The notes under the pieces: model-generated
Databases searched by the model: none
What the model was told of the DNA's origin: nothing
What the model saw: only the letters and a program-made list of their open reading frames with translations
Position numbers and translations under genes: made by a program
Shown here: piece by piece, positions 41,660 to 51,634 of the stretch
Position numbering within the stretch: position 1 is the stretch's first letter
Layout: every line of letters begins with the position of its first letter
Source: Haloechinothrix aidingensis
Lineage (GTDB): Bacteria > Actinomycetota > Actinomycetes > Mycobacteriales > Pseudonocardiaceae
DNA length: 64,000 bases
NCBI RefSeq assembly: GCF_013450155.1
Contig: NZ_JACCKD010000003.1
Coordinates: 62,001 to 126,000 of the forward strand
Direction of reading: 5' to 3'

Positions 41660-41833
41660 CTACTGCTCGCCACTGTCCAAGTAGGATTCACTGTCGGTGA
41701 TGACCATGTGTGGCCGGGGATCGTGTTGCCAGCGACGCCGACGCAGCAGCGCGTCGCGCACGACATGGCCGAGGACGTAGCCGATCATCAGCAGGCACGT
41801 GACGACCAGAAGCGAGATCCAGAGCGTGGACAT
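41660..41833 (-). CDS. small single-helix membrane protein, 57 residues
   Basis: Begins MSTLWISLLVVTCLLMIGYV, a hydrophobic helix of about 20 residues, followed by a basic RRRRWQHD segment and a polar tail ending YLDSGEQ (N-out or N-in single-pass protein). It lies on the minus strand, divergent from the XRE regulator with 109 bp between. TATGAC about 9 nt upstream could be a -10 box, giving a near-leaderless start. Function unknown; it may belong with the neighbouring regulator pair. Confidence 0.6.
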   Translation of the reverse strand: MSTLWISLLVVTCLLMIGYVLGHVVRDALLRRRRWQHDPRPHMVITDSESYLDSGEQ

Positions 41834-41942
41834 GTACTGAGTGTCATACCTCTCGATTACGCTACGAAACGGAACGTGTACGCATCACGACATCAGTGGG
41901 GCACCCGGATGCCGTAGTGCGGAAGCCGTGCGAATGGGGTGA

Positions 41943-42698
41943 GTGAATGTGGTGAGTTTGTTCGGCAGCGAGCTGCGGCGTGCCCGGGAGGGCCTCGGCT
42001 GGTCCCGAGAGCAGCTCGCGGAAGAAGTCAAGTTCTCGGCCAGCCTCGTCGAGAAGGTGGAGGTCGGTAACAAGTTTCCCAGCGAAGCGTTCGCCACGGA
42101 AGCCGATAAGGCGTTGAGCACCGATGGCTTCCTGTCGCGAATCCGGCTGCACACGCTGAAGCAGGACGTCGTCCCCGAGTGGTTCCGCGCATGGCCGGAC
42201 ATCGAAGAGCAGGCCAGCGTGATCCGACTGTTTGCGCCGTTGGTCGTGCCCGGCCAATTGCAGATTGAGGATTACGCTCGCGCGCTGCTCGGCGACGAGG
42301 ATCAGGTCGCTGCGCGCATGGCACGACAGCACATTTTCGTTCAGGACAAGCCTCCAGACATCGTCGCTGTACTGGACGAGGCTGTATTGCACCGTCAGAT
42401 CGGCAGTCGGGACGTCATGTACCGGCAACTGAAGCACCTCACAGAAGTATCAGCGAGTGTGCAGGTCATGCCTTTCGGTGCTGACACATATCTCGGAGTC
42501 GATGGCGGGTTCAGCCTGGTAACGGTCGATAATCGAGAGATCAGTTATGTCGATACACCGGCGCGCGGCTTCGTGCTGGACGATCCAGAGGTCGTCACAC
42601 AACTCGTGAGACGATGGGACCACCTCAGAGGCGAGGCGCTACCACAGCGGCAGTCTCAAGAACGGATCGTGGAAGTGGCGGAGCAATGGAACACGTAG
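41943..42698 (+). CDS. XRE-family regulator with DUF5753 (Scr1-type antitoxin)
   Basis: 251 residues. N-terminal helix-turn-helix about 5-60 (ELRRAREGLGWSREQLAEEVKFSASLVEKVE), then the DUF5753 ligand-like domain (LLGDEDQVAARMARQ, VDGGFSLVTVD, YVDTPARGFVLDDP). This architecture with a DUF397 partner is the actinomycete Scr1/Scr2 system. GTG starts at 41943, 41949 and 41952 are all possible. It overlaps the DUF397 gene by 13 bp. Confidence 0.88.
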   Translation: MNVVSLFGSELRRAREGLGWSREQLAEEVKFSASLVEKVEVGNKFPSEAFATEADKALSTDGFLSRIRLHTLKQDVVPEWFRAWPDIEEQASVIRLFAPLVVPGQLQIEDYARALLGDEDQVAARMARQHIFVQDKPPDIVAVLDEAVLHRQIGSRDVMYRQLKHLTEVSASVQVMPFGADTYLGVDGGFSLVTVDNREISYVDTPARGFVLDDPEVVTQLVRRWDHLRGEALPQRQSQERIVEVAEQWNT

Positions 42699-42862
42699 AG
42701 TGGCGCAAGTCGTCCCGCTCGGGGACGCATGGTGACTGTGTTGAGCTGGCGGTTGAACCGACCCGCGCTCGCATCCGGGACACCAAGGACCGCGAGGGCG
42801 GCACGCTGGCGGTTTCGTTCGACGCCTGGCGCGCTTTCGTCGCGAGCGTTCCCGAGCAGTAG
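42686..42862 (+). CDS. DUF397 protein (Scr2-type)
   Basis: 58 residues beginning MEHVEWRKSSRSG, with CVELAVEPTRARIRDTKD and FDAWRAFVASV, the full DUF397 signature. This small protein is regarded as the toxin-like partner of the XRE/DUF5753 protein upstream, with which it overlaps by 13 bp. GCGGAG lies just before the ATG. Together they form a typical developmental/regulatory pair of streptomycetes and relatives. Confidence 0.9.
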   Translation: MEHVEWRKSSRSGTHGDCVELAVEPTRARIRDTKDREGGTLAVSFDAWRAFVASVPEQ

Positions 42863-42938
42863 CACCAGCTGCGGAATCGTGCCTCCGGACCGAACAGGGC
42901 CGGAGGCACGAATCCGTACGCGGGAGAATGCATCCCGC

Positions 42939-43490
42939 TCACGGCGTGTACCGCACGACGGTGCGTTTGCCGACCGTGCGGGTCGCTTCGAAGTCGTAGT
43001 CCAGGAACCACTCGAGTTTGCCCTTGTAGTCCGTCGGCTGACCGGGAAAGGCTTCCACGGCGGTCGCGCCCGCATCCAGCGCGTACCGCACGGCCGCGTC
43101 CACCAGTGCGCGGCCGATCCCATGGCCTCGTGCCGTGCGGTCCACGGCGAAGCAGCTGATCACGAAGACACCCGTGTCGTCGTCTTTCGGCTTGAACTGG
43201 CTGGAACGCAGGCTGGCGAACTGCTCGCGCGGCGCCACCGATACCCACCCGACCGGCTGGTCCTCCCGGTAGGCCAGCAGCCCGGTGTGCTCGCCGCCGT
43301 CGACCAGCGAGCGCAGCGCCTCCTTGTTCGACCCGGGTGAGCGCAACGGCCAGCGCCAGACGGCGCACCAGCAGTTCGCCGTGACGGGACGGCCACCCCG
43401 AGGGCCAGGTCTTTCGAACAGCGCGGCCAGGTCCGGCCAGAGCTGCGGCGTCACCGGATACGTCATGAGCTTCGAATTGGCTGCGTCCAT
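42939..43490 (-). CDS. GNAT-family acetyltransferase
   Basis: 183 residues. GNAT core with FVISCFAVDRTARGHGIGRALVDAAV (acetyl-CoA pyrophosphate loop R/Q-x-x-G-x-G/A) and the beta-strand QPVGWVSVAPREQF. N-terminal 50 residues are Trp-rich (NCWCAVWRW), seen in a subgroup of actinobacterial GNATs. The substrate is unknown. Start ATG 43490. It lies in the accessory region between the DUF397 gene and the orphan antitoxin, and may be an independent gene. Confidence 0.8.
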   Translation of the reverse strand: MDAANSKLMTYPVTPQLWPDLAALFERPGPRGGRPVTANCWCAVWRWPLRSPGSNKEALRSLVDGGEHTGLLAYREDQPVGWVSVAPREQFASLRSSQFKPKDDDTGVFVISCFAVDRTARGHGIGRALVDAAVRYALDAGATAVEAFPGQPTDYKGKLEWFLDYDFEATRTVGKRTVVRYTP

Positions 43491-43517
43491 CGGGCGTCCC
43501 TTCGCAATCTGGCCTCG

Positions 43518-43622
43518 TCATGCGCGGGTAACCACATGCAGGAAGGCGCGTACCGTACCGGCGAGGCCCGACAATCGGGCATTGAGCGCGACACCGGTGG
43601 CGATGAGGAATGCCCGGAACAT
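43518..43622 (-). pseudogene. possible remnant of a PIN-type toxin gene
   Basis: A 34-codon frame (MFRAFLIATGVALNARL...) starts 9 nt after the antitoxin stop. Its first residues resemble the start of PIN toxins that usually follow this antitoxin type, but the expected catalytic Asp is replaced by Ile/Ala and the frame stops long before a PIN domain is complete. This is a judgement from pattern, not alignment. Confidence 0.35.
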
Positions 43623-43631
43623 CCTGCGCGC

Positions 43632-45711
<2,080 letters not shown>

Positions 45712-45736
45712 CCGGACGGCCCTGGGCGCGCGACCT

Positions 45737-47686
45737 CTACGGGAACGCGTCGATGGTGACCGTGCTGCCCGGCTCGACCAGCTCGCCGGCTTCGGGATCC
45801 TGGCCGACCACAACGGAGAACCGCCCGGCAGCCGAGTCGACCTCGGCTTCCAGGCCGTGCTCGGCGAGGATGCTCTCGGCCTGGCCGACGGTCCGGCCGG
45901 TGACGGAGGGAACCTCGACCGCGTTGGAGACGTACACCCCGACCCGGGGTGTGTCGCCCTCGGGCCGCGCGCCTGCCTCGGGGTCGGTGCGCACGACGGC
46001 ACCCGGGGGTACGCCTTCGGCGAACTCCTCACCCGCGTCGTAGGGCTCGAACCCCGCATCGCTCAGCTCGTCGTGCGCCTTCTCCGCGCTGAGGCCCGCG
46101 ACGTCGGGAACCGGGTCGGGCGGCGGACCGAGGGACAGCGCGATGGCGACCTCCTCGCCCACGTCGAGTGCGGTGCCCGGCTCCGGGGACACCGCGAGCA
46201 CGTCGCCCTCGGGGGCCGACTCGTGATAGTCGTCGGCTTCCGAGTCGCGGACCGGTACCAGCTCGACATCGGCGATAGCGGCCTCGGCGTCGGCGAGCGG
46301 GGTGCCGGGGGCGATGTCGGGAACGACCGGCCTGCCCATCGACATGGACAGCTCGACGGTCCCGCCCTGATCGACTTCGGTGCCCGCAGCCGGTTCGGTG
46401 CCGATGGCGGTGCCTGCCTCGACCGAGTCGTGGTGACGCCTGGTGATGTCGACGTCGAGGTCGGCCCGCTCCAGCGTCTCCTCGGCACTGGCCTGGTCCA
46501 TTCCCGCGACCTCGGGGACGGTCGTGGTACCTCCGGCGGCGAACCACCACGCCCCGGCCCCCAGCAACGCCGCGAGGACCAGCCCGAGTGCCGACAGCAG
46601 TGCGATACGGCGCGTCCTGCGTCGCCGTGGTCGCACCGCGTCGTGCTCGCCGGTGGTGTCTGCGAGCTCGCCGGCCAGCTCGGCCTGTGAGTACACCCGG
46701 GTGCCGTTCCGGTTGTGCCTCCCGGCCCGTACCGGCACGGTGTCTCCCGTCGTGGTGTCCACGTCGTGATCCGGCGGGGGCAGCGCGGGAACGGCGGCAG
46801 GCGTGATGACGAGCTCGGTGCGCAGCCGGTCCAGCTCGTCGAACAGGACGCCCGCATCGGCCTGTCTGGACTGCGGGTCGCGCCGCGTGGCGCGCACCAC
46901 GAGCTCATCCAGGGCAGCCGGTACCCGCGGGTTGACCGAGCTCGGCGGCGGCACGTCGTCGTTGACGTGCCGGTAGGCCACCGACAGTGGCGAGTCCCCT
47001 GTGTAGGGCACCTGCCCGGTGAGCATCTCGAACAGCAGGATGCCGAACGAGTAGACGTCGCTGCGCGCGGTGGCGTCACCGGTGGTGACCTGCTCGGGGG
47101 AGAGGTAGGCGACGGTGCCCAGGATCACGCTGGAACTGGTCGTGCTCGCACTCGCCATGGCGCGCACCAGCCCGAAGTCGGCGACCTTGACGGTGGCCGA
47201 CGGTGTTGCCTCGGACTGCGGAGTCCTGCCCAGCAGCACGTTCTCCGGTTTGATGTCGCGATGGACGAGCCCGGCCTTGTGCGCCGTGGACAGCGCGCGC
47301 AGCGCGGGCAGAGCGATCCCGCATACCAGCGGGACGTCCAGCCCGCCGCGCTGGTCGAGCAGCTCACGCAACGTGCCGCCGTCGACGAGTTCCATGACGA
47401 GGAACGCGTACGCCTGGTCGGCCGTCCGGTCGACACCCTGGTCGAACACGGCGACCACGTGCGGGTGGTGCAGCCGCGCCGCGGCCCGTGCCTCCCGCTC
47501 GAAGCGTTCGGCGAAGTTGCTGTCGGCCGCGTACTGCGGATGCATCACCTTGATCGCGACCGGCCGGTCGAGGCGCGTGTCGATGCCCCGGAACACGGTT
47601 GACATACCGCCACGGGCGAGGAGCCCTGTCACGCGATACCGGTTGTCGAGCAGCGACCCGACCAGGGTTGCGTCCGCTTGCGTCAC
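45737..47686 (-). CDS. pknL: PASTA-domain serine/threonine kinase (PknL position)
   Basis: 649 residues. N-terminal eukaryotic-like kinase: glycine loop LARGGMSTVFRG, Lys46 (VAIKVMHP), catalytic Asp143 (HRDIKPENV), DFG 169-171 and SPEQ. A juxtamembrane acidic/basic segment and a membrane helix (about 360-383) are followed by four extracellular PASTA domains (about 387-649), cell-wall-sensing modules. Mycobacterial PknL lacks PASTA, so this version has gained or kept them. GTG 47686 is chosen because TAGCAT lies 8 nt upstream; GTG 47707 would be seven residues longer. Divergent from its likely substrate gene. Confidence 0.9.
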   Translation of the reverse strand: MTQADATLVGSLLDNRYRVTGLLARGGMSTVFRGIDTRLDRPVAIKVMHPQYAADSNFAERFEREARAAARLHHPHVVAVFDQGVDRTADQAYAFLVMELVDGGTLRELLDQRGGLDVPLVCGIALPALRALSTAHKAGLVHRDIKPENVLLGRTPQSEATPSATVKVADFGLVRAMASASTTSSSVILGTVAYLSPEQVTTGDATARSDVYSFGILLFEMLTGQVPYTGDSPLSVAYRHVNDDVPPPSSVNPRVPAALDELVVRATRRDPQSRQADAGVLFDELDRLRTELVITPAAVPALPPPDHDVDTTTGDTVPVRAGRHNRNGTRVYSQAELAGELADTTGEHDAVRPRRRRTRRIALLSALGLVLAALLGAGAWWFAAGGTTTVPEVAGMDQASAEETLERADLDVDITRRHHDSVEAGTAIGTEPAAGTEVDQGGTVELSMSMGRPVVPDIAPGTPLADAEAAIADVELVPVRDSEADDYHESAPEGDVLAVSPEPGTALDVGEEVAIALSLGPPPDPVPDVAGLSAEKAHDELSDAGFEPYDAGEEFAEGVPPGAVVRTDPEAGARPEGDTPRVGVYVSNAVEVPSVTGRTVGQAESILAEHGLEAEVDSAAGRFSVVVGQDPEAGELVEPGSTVTIDAFP

Positions 47687-47694
47687 ACCACGGG

Positions 47695-47700
47695 ATGCTA
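47695..47700 (-). promoter_or_regulatory. -10 box of PASTA kinase gene
   Basis: TAGCAT on the minus strand, 8 nt before GTG 47686. Confidence 0.4.
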
Positions 47701-47850
47701 TCGGCACCGGAACGGGCGCTCGCGGGCGGCAGCGCGCCGCTCCCCGGCTTCCGGCCCGCCCGGGAGGGAACCGAGCGTGGCGCGGGCGTCCCCGAACGGA
47801 GCAGCGGGACGGAATGTTGTGCGGCTGGTCGTTATGGCAGGCTGATACCT

Positions 47851-48219
47851 GTGAGTGCGATCCCTGTCGCCGATGACGTACTGGGTACGGACGTCGCCGT
47901 GATCACCTTGGAAGAGGCGGCGAACCGGCTCGGCGTATCGGTCAACAAAGTACGGCAGACAGTACGAGACGGGCATCTCATTGCCCTGCGGCGGTCGGGC
48001 ACGTTGTGCGTGCCCGAGGAGTTCATCGCGGAGGACGCGCTGGTCAAAGGGCTGGCGGGAACCCTGACGGTGCTCGCTGACGCCGGATTCGAACCGACGG
48101 AGATGTTGACCTGGCTGTTCACGTCCGATGAGAGCCTGCCGGGGCGGACACCGATCAACGCCCTGCGCAGCAACCAAGGAACCGAAGTCAAGCGGCGCGC
48201 GCAAGCCTCGGCCCTGTAG
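47851..48219 (+). CDS. Rv2175c-like helix-turn-helix DNA-binding protein
   Basis: 122 residues. A winged-helix/excisionase-type segment ITLEEAANRLGVSVNKVRQTVRDGHLIAL and a C-terminal helical part with LTWLFTSDESLPGRTPINAL match the mycobacterial Rv2175c family, a DNA-binding protein phosphorylated by PknL. Its position divergent to the kinase supports that link. The N-terminal residues before ITLEE include possible phosphorylation sites. GTG 47851; longer frames upstream cross the kinase promoter. Confidence 0.85.
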   Translation: MSAIPVADDVLGTDVAVITLEEAANRLGVSVNKVRQTVRDGHLIALRRSGTLCVPEEFIAEDALVKGLAGTLTVLADAGFEPTEMLTWLFTSDESLPGRTPINALRSNQGTEVKRRAQASAL

Positions 48220-48238
48220 CACAAGGACCGCGGCCCGT

Positions 48239-48317
48239 GGGCAGCACGGCGGCGGAGCGAGTGACGCGTGCGGCCTCGCCGTCAGCACTCGCTCCGCCCT
48301 GCCAGTGCGTGCTGCCC
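48239..48317. terminator. nested bidirectional terminator
   Basis: Outer 10-bp arms (48239-48248 with 48308-48317) and an inner perfect 13-bp stem (48251-48263 with 48286-48298) lie between two convergent genes. Confidence 0.75.
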
Positions 48318-48327
48318 GGGCGTGTGG

Positions 48328-49116
48328 TCAGGAGTTCTGCTTGTCCCGCCAGTTGATCCAGTCGGCGAGCAGGCCGAGATCGTAGTCCGGCCCGCCGACG
48401 CCCACGGTGAACTGCGTGACCCCCAGCTCGAGCAGCTGCGGTCCGAGCTCCTCCGGCGGGCCGCTCACCCCGACGGCTCGTTCGATCTCCGCCGGGTCGC
48501 GACCGACGTCGGCACAGTGCCGGTCGAGGATGTCGACCTTGCGCTCGACCACGTCCGGGCCGCCGAAGCCGTGCCAGATGTGCGCGTGCTTCGCGACGAG
48601 CCGCAGGGTCTTCTTCTCCCCGCCGCCACCGATGAGGATGGGGATCCGGCGGGTCGGCCGCGGGTTGAGCTTGGCGAGCCTGGCCTCGATCCGCGGCAGC
48701 GCCTCGGCGAGGTCGTCGAGCCTGCTCCCCTTGGTGCCGAAGGGGTAGCCGTACTCCTCGTAGTCCTTCTCGAACCAGCCTGAGCCGATCCCGAGGACGA
48801 GCCTGCCGCCGCTGATGTGGTCGACGGTGCGCGCCATGTCGGCGAGCAGGTCGGGATTGCGGTAGCTGTTGCAGGTCACCAGCGCCCCGATCTCGGCGCG
48901 CGAGGTGCTTTCCGCCCACGCGCCCAGCATGGTCCAGCACTCGAAGTGCTTTCCATCCGGGTCGCCGTAGAGCGGGTAGAAGTGGTCCCAGTTGAACACC
49001 ACGTCGGCGCCGAGGTCCTCGGCGGCACTGGCGGTACGCCGGATCGCTTCGTAGTCGGCATGCTGTGGTTGTAGTTGCAGGCCTATTCGGACCGGTCGAT
49101 TCGTACTCGTGCTCAT
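48328..49116 (-). CDS. LLM-class F420-dependent oxidoreductase
   Basis: 262 residues, luciferase-like fold of the F420 group: GLQLQPQHADYEAI, NWDHFYPLYGD, TCNSYRNPDLLADMARTVDHISGGRL and LVLGIGSGWFEKDYEEYGYPFGTKGSRL are typical. The substrate is unknown. ATG 49116 has TAGGGT 7 nt upstream. It follows the carotenoid operon on the same strand but with its own promoter, so it need not belong to that pathway. Confidence 0.88.
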   Translation of the reverse strand: MSTSTNRPVRIGLQLQPQHADYEAIRRTASAAEDLGADVVFNWDHFYPLYGDPDGKHFECWTMLGAWAESTSRAEIGALVTCNSYRNPDLLADMARTVDHISGGRLVLGIGSGWFEKDYEEYGYPFGTKGSRLDDLAEALPRIEARLAKLNPRPTRRIPILIGGGGEKKTLRLVAKHAHIWHGFGGPDVVERKVDILDRHCADVGRDPAEIERAVGVSGPPEELGPQLLELGVTQFTVGVGGPDYDLGLLADWINWRDKQNS

Positions 49117-49123
49117 GGTCGCC

Positions 49124-49129
49124 ACCCTA
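49124..49129 (-). promoter_or_regulatory. -10 box of LLM oxidoreductase gene
   Basis: TAGGGT on the minus strand ends 7 nt before ATG 49116. Confidence 0.4.
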
Positions 49130-49162
49130 GCGCGACCCAGGGGTGCGCGTGGGCCGTCGCGG

Positions 49163-50113
49163 TCACGTTCGCCGCGATGCGGTGTACTCGCGAAGCACCG
49201 CCCGCCCGGCGAGCGCGAGGCGCCGTGCGCGGGGAACGACGGCGCGCCCGCGCAACACGTCGAAGTCGGCGGCGACGATCTCGTCGAGGATCGCCTCGTA
49301 CAGCCGCAGCGCGGTGCGGATACACGGCCGGGACTCGGGGCGCAGCTTCCCGACGCCGGGTTCGGCGCGCCGGTACATCGCGCGGGCGTGGCCGACCTGT
49401 TCGGCGATGGCGCCGCGGATGCGTGCGTCACGCTCACCGGTGCGCAGCGCCCACAAGAGCCGCTGCCGGTCCACCCCGTGCGCGGCGAGCTCGCCGGAGG
49501 GCAGGTAGAGCCTGCCACGGCCGAGGTCCTCACCGACGTCGCGGATGAAGTTGGTCAGCTGGAACGCCTCACCCAGCGCGGCGGCCTCCGCCGCGGCCTC
49601 CTCGCGCGGCACGACGGTGCCGAGCACCGGAAGCATCTGTAGCCCGATCGCCGCGGCCGAGCCGTGCGTGTACTCGGACAGGGCCGCGCGGGTGGGGTAT
49701 TCCGCGACACGCAGGTCCATCCACATGGAGCGGAGGAACGCCTCGAAGTGCGCGCGGTCGATGCGGTACCGGCTCGCGGTGTCGGCGACGGCCGTCAGGA
49801 CCGGGTCTCGCGTGTGCTGCCCGTCCAACGCGCGGAACAGGGCGGTCTCCAGCGCGGCGAGCTCGGCGGCCGGGTCGCTGTGCGGCGCGGGGTTGTCGAC
49901 GATCTCGTCCGCGGCGCGCGCGAAACCGTACAGCGCGTGCGCAGCGGGACGAGCGTGCGCCGGGAGCACCTTCGTCGCCAGGTAGAACGTGCGCCCGTGA
50001 TGCGCGTTGATGCGCCTGCACCACGTGTAGGCGGCGCGTAGCTCCCGTGCGGACGGCTGCCCGGCCGGGACCACGCTGCCGTGCCGCGGGATGCCTCGCT
50101 GGGCGTGTGTCAT
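49163..50113 (-). CDS. crtB: phytoene synthase
   Basis: 316 residues. Two Asp-rich motifs DEIVD and DVGED bind magnesium and the prenyl diphosphates; AYTWCRRINAHHGRTFYLA, YGFARAADEIVD and TNFIRDVGEDLGRGRLYLP are family signatures. It condenses two geranylgeranyl diphosphates to phytoene. Start 2 nt after the crtI stop. End of the carotenoid operon crtE-crtI-crtB. No cyclase or ketolase genes are seen. Confidence 0.93.
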   Translation of the reverse strand: MTHAQRGIPRHGSVVPAGQPSARELRAAYTWCRRINAHHGRTFYLATKVLPAHARPAAHALYGFARAADEIVDNPAPHSDPAAELAALETALFRALDGQHTRDPVLTAVADTASRYRIDRAHFEAFLRSMWMDLRVAEYPTRAALSEYTHGSAAAIGLQMLPVLGTVVPREEAAAEAAALGEAFQLTNFIRDVGEDLGRGRLYLPSGELAAHGVDRQRLLWALRTGERDARIRGAIAEQVGHARAMYRRAEPGVGKLRPESRPCIRTALRLYEAILDEIVAADFDVLRGRAVVPRARRLALAGRAVLREYTASRRT

Positions 50114-50115
50114 GG

Positions 50116-51630
50116 CTACCGGTTCCCGCTCCCCGTGATGCGTTCGGCGGCGAGCTTCCCGGAGATCACCACGGGCGGGATCCCGACGCCTGGGGTGGTC
50201 CCGCACCCGGCGAGCACGGCGTTTCGGACGCCACGCACCACGTTGCGGGGCCGGAACGGGCCGGTCTGCCGCACCGTGTGCGCCAGCGAGAACGGGGTGC
50301 CCGCGGTGAATCCCTGCGCCGCCCAGTCGTGCGGTGTGCGCAGCCTGCTCACCTCGATCACGTCGCGGACGCCACGCATGCCACGTTCCTCGAGCGTCGC
50401 CAGGATCTTCTCCGCGTAGGCGGGGCCGGTGGCCTGCCAGTCGATGTGACCGGCGGACAGGTTGGGCGCCGGAGCCAGTACGGAGATCACTTCCTTGCCG
50501 TGCGGGGCGAGCGCGGGCTCCGTCGCGGTGGGGCGTGACACCAGCAGGGACGGGTCGCTCATCAGGGATCCCTCGTCGATGATCTCGTCGAAGGTGCGGT
50601 CCCACTGCTCGCCGAAGTAGATCGTGTGGTGGTCGGTGCTGCCTGCGGGCGCCGCGTCGCAGCCCGCGTCGAGCACGACCGCCGAGGGGGAGGGGCGCAG
50701 GGCCACCGGCCGTCGTGGCCGCGTGCCGAGCAACCGGTAGGCACTGTCCAGCTCGACAGCCAGCACGACGGCGTCGCACGGGATCCGCTCGCCGGTGTGC
50801 GTGCGTACCGCGCGCACTCGGCCGGAACCGGACTCCAGCGCCGTCACGTCCGTGCCCATCCGCACGCGGGCGCCCGCACGTTCGGCCGCCGCGGTCATCG
50901 CGGAGGCGACCGCCCCCATACCGCCGTGCGGGTAGTACACCCCGGCGACGGTGTCCATGTAGGCGATCACCCCGTAGGCGGCGAGCGCGGTGGCGGGGGA
51001 GACCCCCGCGTACAGCGACTGGAACGAGAACAACCTGCGTACCCGCTCGTCCCGGAAGAACCTGCCGATACGCGGGCCGAGCCGCCCGAACCCGCCGAGG
51101 AGGGTGAGCTTGACCAGGTCGGTGCCGAGCAGGTCGAGGGGTGAGTCGAAGTTGGCCCCGATGAAGCGTTCGGACTGCACGCGGTAGAGCCGGGTCAGCC
51201 AGTCGCGCAGCTCGCGGTACCCCTGCGCGTCCGCGGGGCCGGAAACCCTGCGGATCTCGGCCTCCATGGCACCGGCATCGGAGTGCACGGTGATCGACTC
51301 GCCGTCGGCGAAGTGCGCGCGGTAAGCGGGGTCCAGTCGCGCCAGCCGTACCCGCCCGGCCAGTGACTCGCCGACGGCGGCGAAGGCCTCGTCGAGCAAC
51401 GCGGGCATGGTGAGCACGCTCGCGCCCGCGTCGACGGTGAACCCGCCGAGCGTGCTCGACCCGGCACGGCCGCCGGGGGCGGACTCCCGCTCGATCAGCG
51501 TGACCTGCCTGCCTGCGCCCAGCAGGTGCAGTGCCGCGGACAGGCCGGAGAGCCCGGCGCCGACGACGACGATGTGCTCGGCCCGGCCGTCCACCGTGTG
51601 CGCGTCGCTGCGCGGTGACCTCCTGCGCAT
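50116..51630 (-). CDS. crtI: phytoene desaturase
   Basis: 504 residues, bacterial CrtI-type FAD enzyme. Dinucleotide-binding VVVGAGLSGLSAALHL and the FAD contact ERESAPGGRAGS are at the N-terminus, and the C-terminal signature LAGCGTTPGVGIPPVVISG is present. Converts phytoene stepwise to a neurosporene- or lycopene-type product; the number of desaturations is not visible. Operon with crtE (4 nt upstream) and crtB. Start ATG 51630. Confidence 0.93.
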   Translation of the reverse strand: MRRRSPRSDAHTVDGRAEHIVVVGAGLSGLSAALHLLGAGRQVTLIERESAPGGRAGSSTLGGFTVDAGASVLTMPALLDEAFAAVGESLAGRVRLARLDPAYRAHFADGESITVHSDAGAMEAEIRRVSGPADAQGYRELRDWLTRLYRVQSERFIGANFDSPLDLLGTDLVKLTLLGGFGRLGPRIGRFFRDERVRRLFSFQSLYAGVSPATALAAYGVIAYMDTVAGVYYPHGGMGAVASAMTAAAERAGARVRMGTDVTALESGSGRVRAVRTHTGERIPCDAVVLAVELDSAYRLLGTRPRRPVALRPSPSAVVLDAGCDAAPAGSTDHHTIYFGEQWDRTFDEIIDEGSLMSDPSLLVSRPTATEPALAPHGKEVISVLAPAPNLSAGHIDWQATGPAYAEKILATLEERGMRGVRDVIEVSRLRTPHDWAAQGFTAGTPFSLAHTVRQTGPFRPRNVVRGVRNAVLAGCGTTPGVGIPPVVISGKLAAERITGSGNR

Positions 51631-51634
51631 GGCC

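Noticed and set aside
43491-43631. Full-length PIN toxin gene
   Set aside because: No frame continues beyond 34 codons and key acidic residues are missing, so only a possible remnant is reported.
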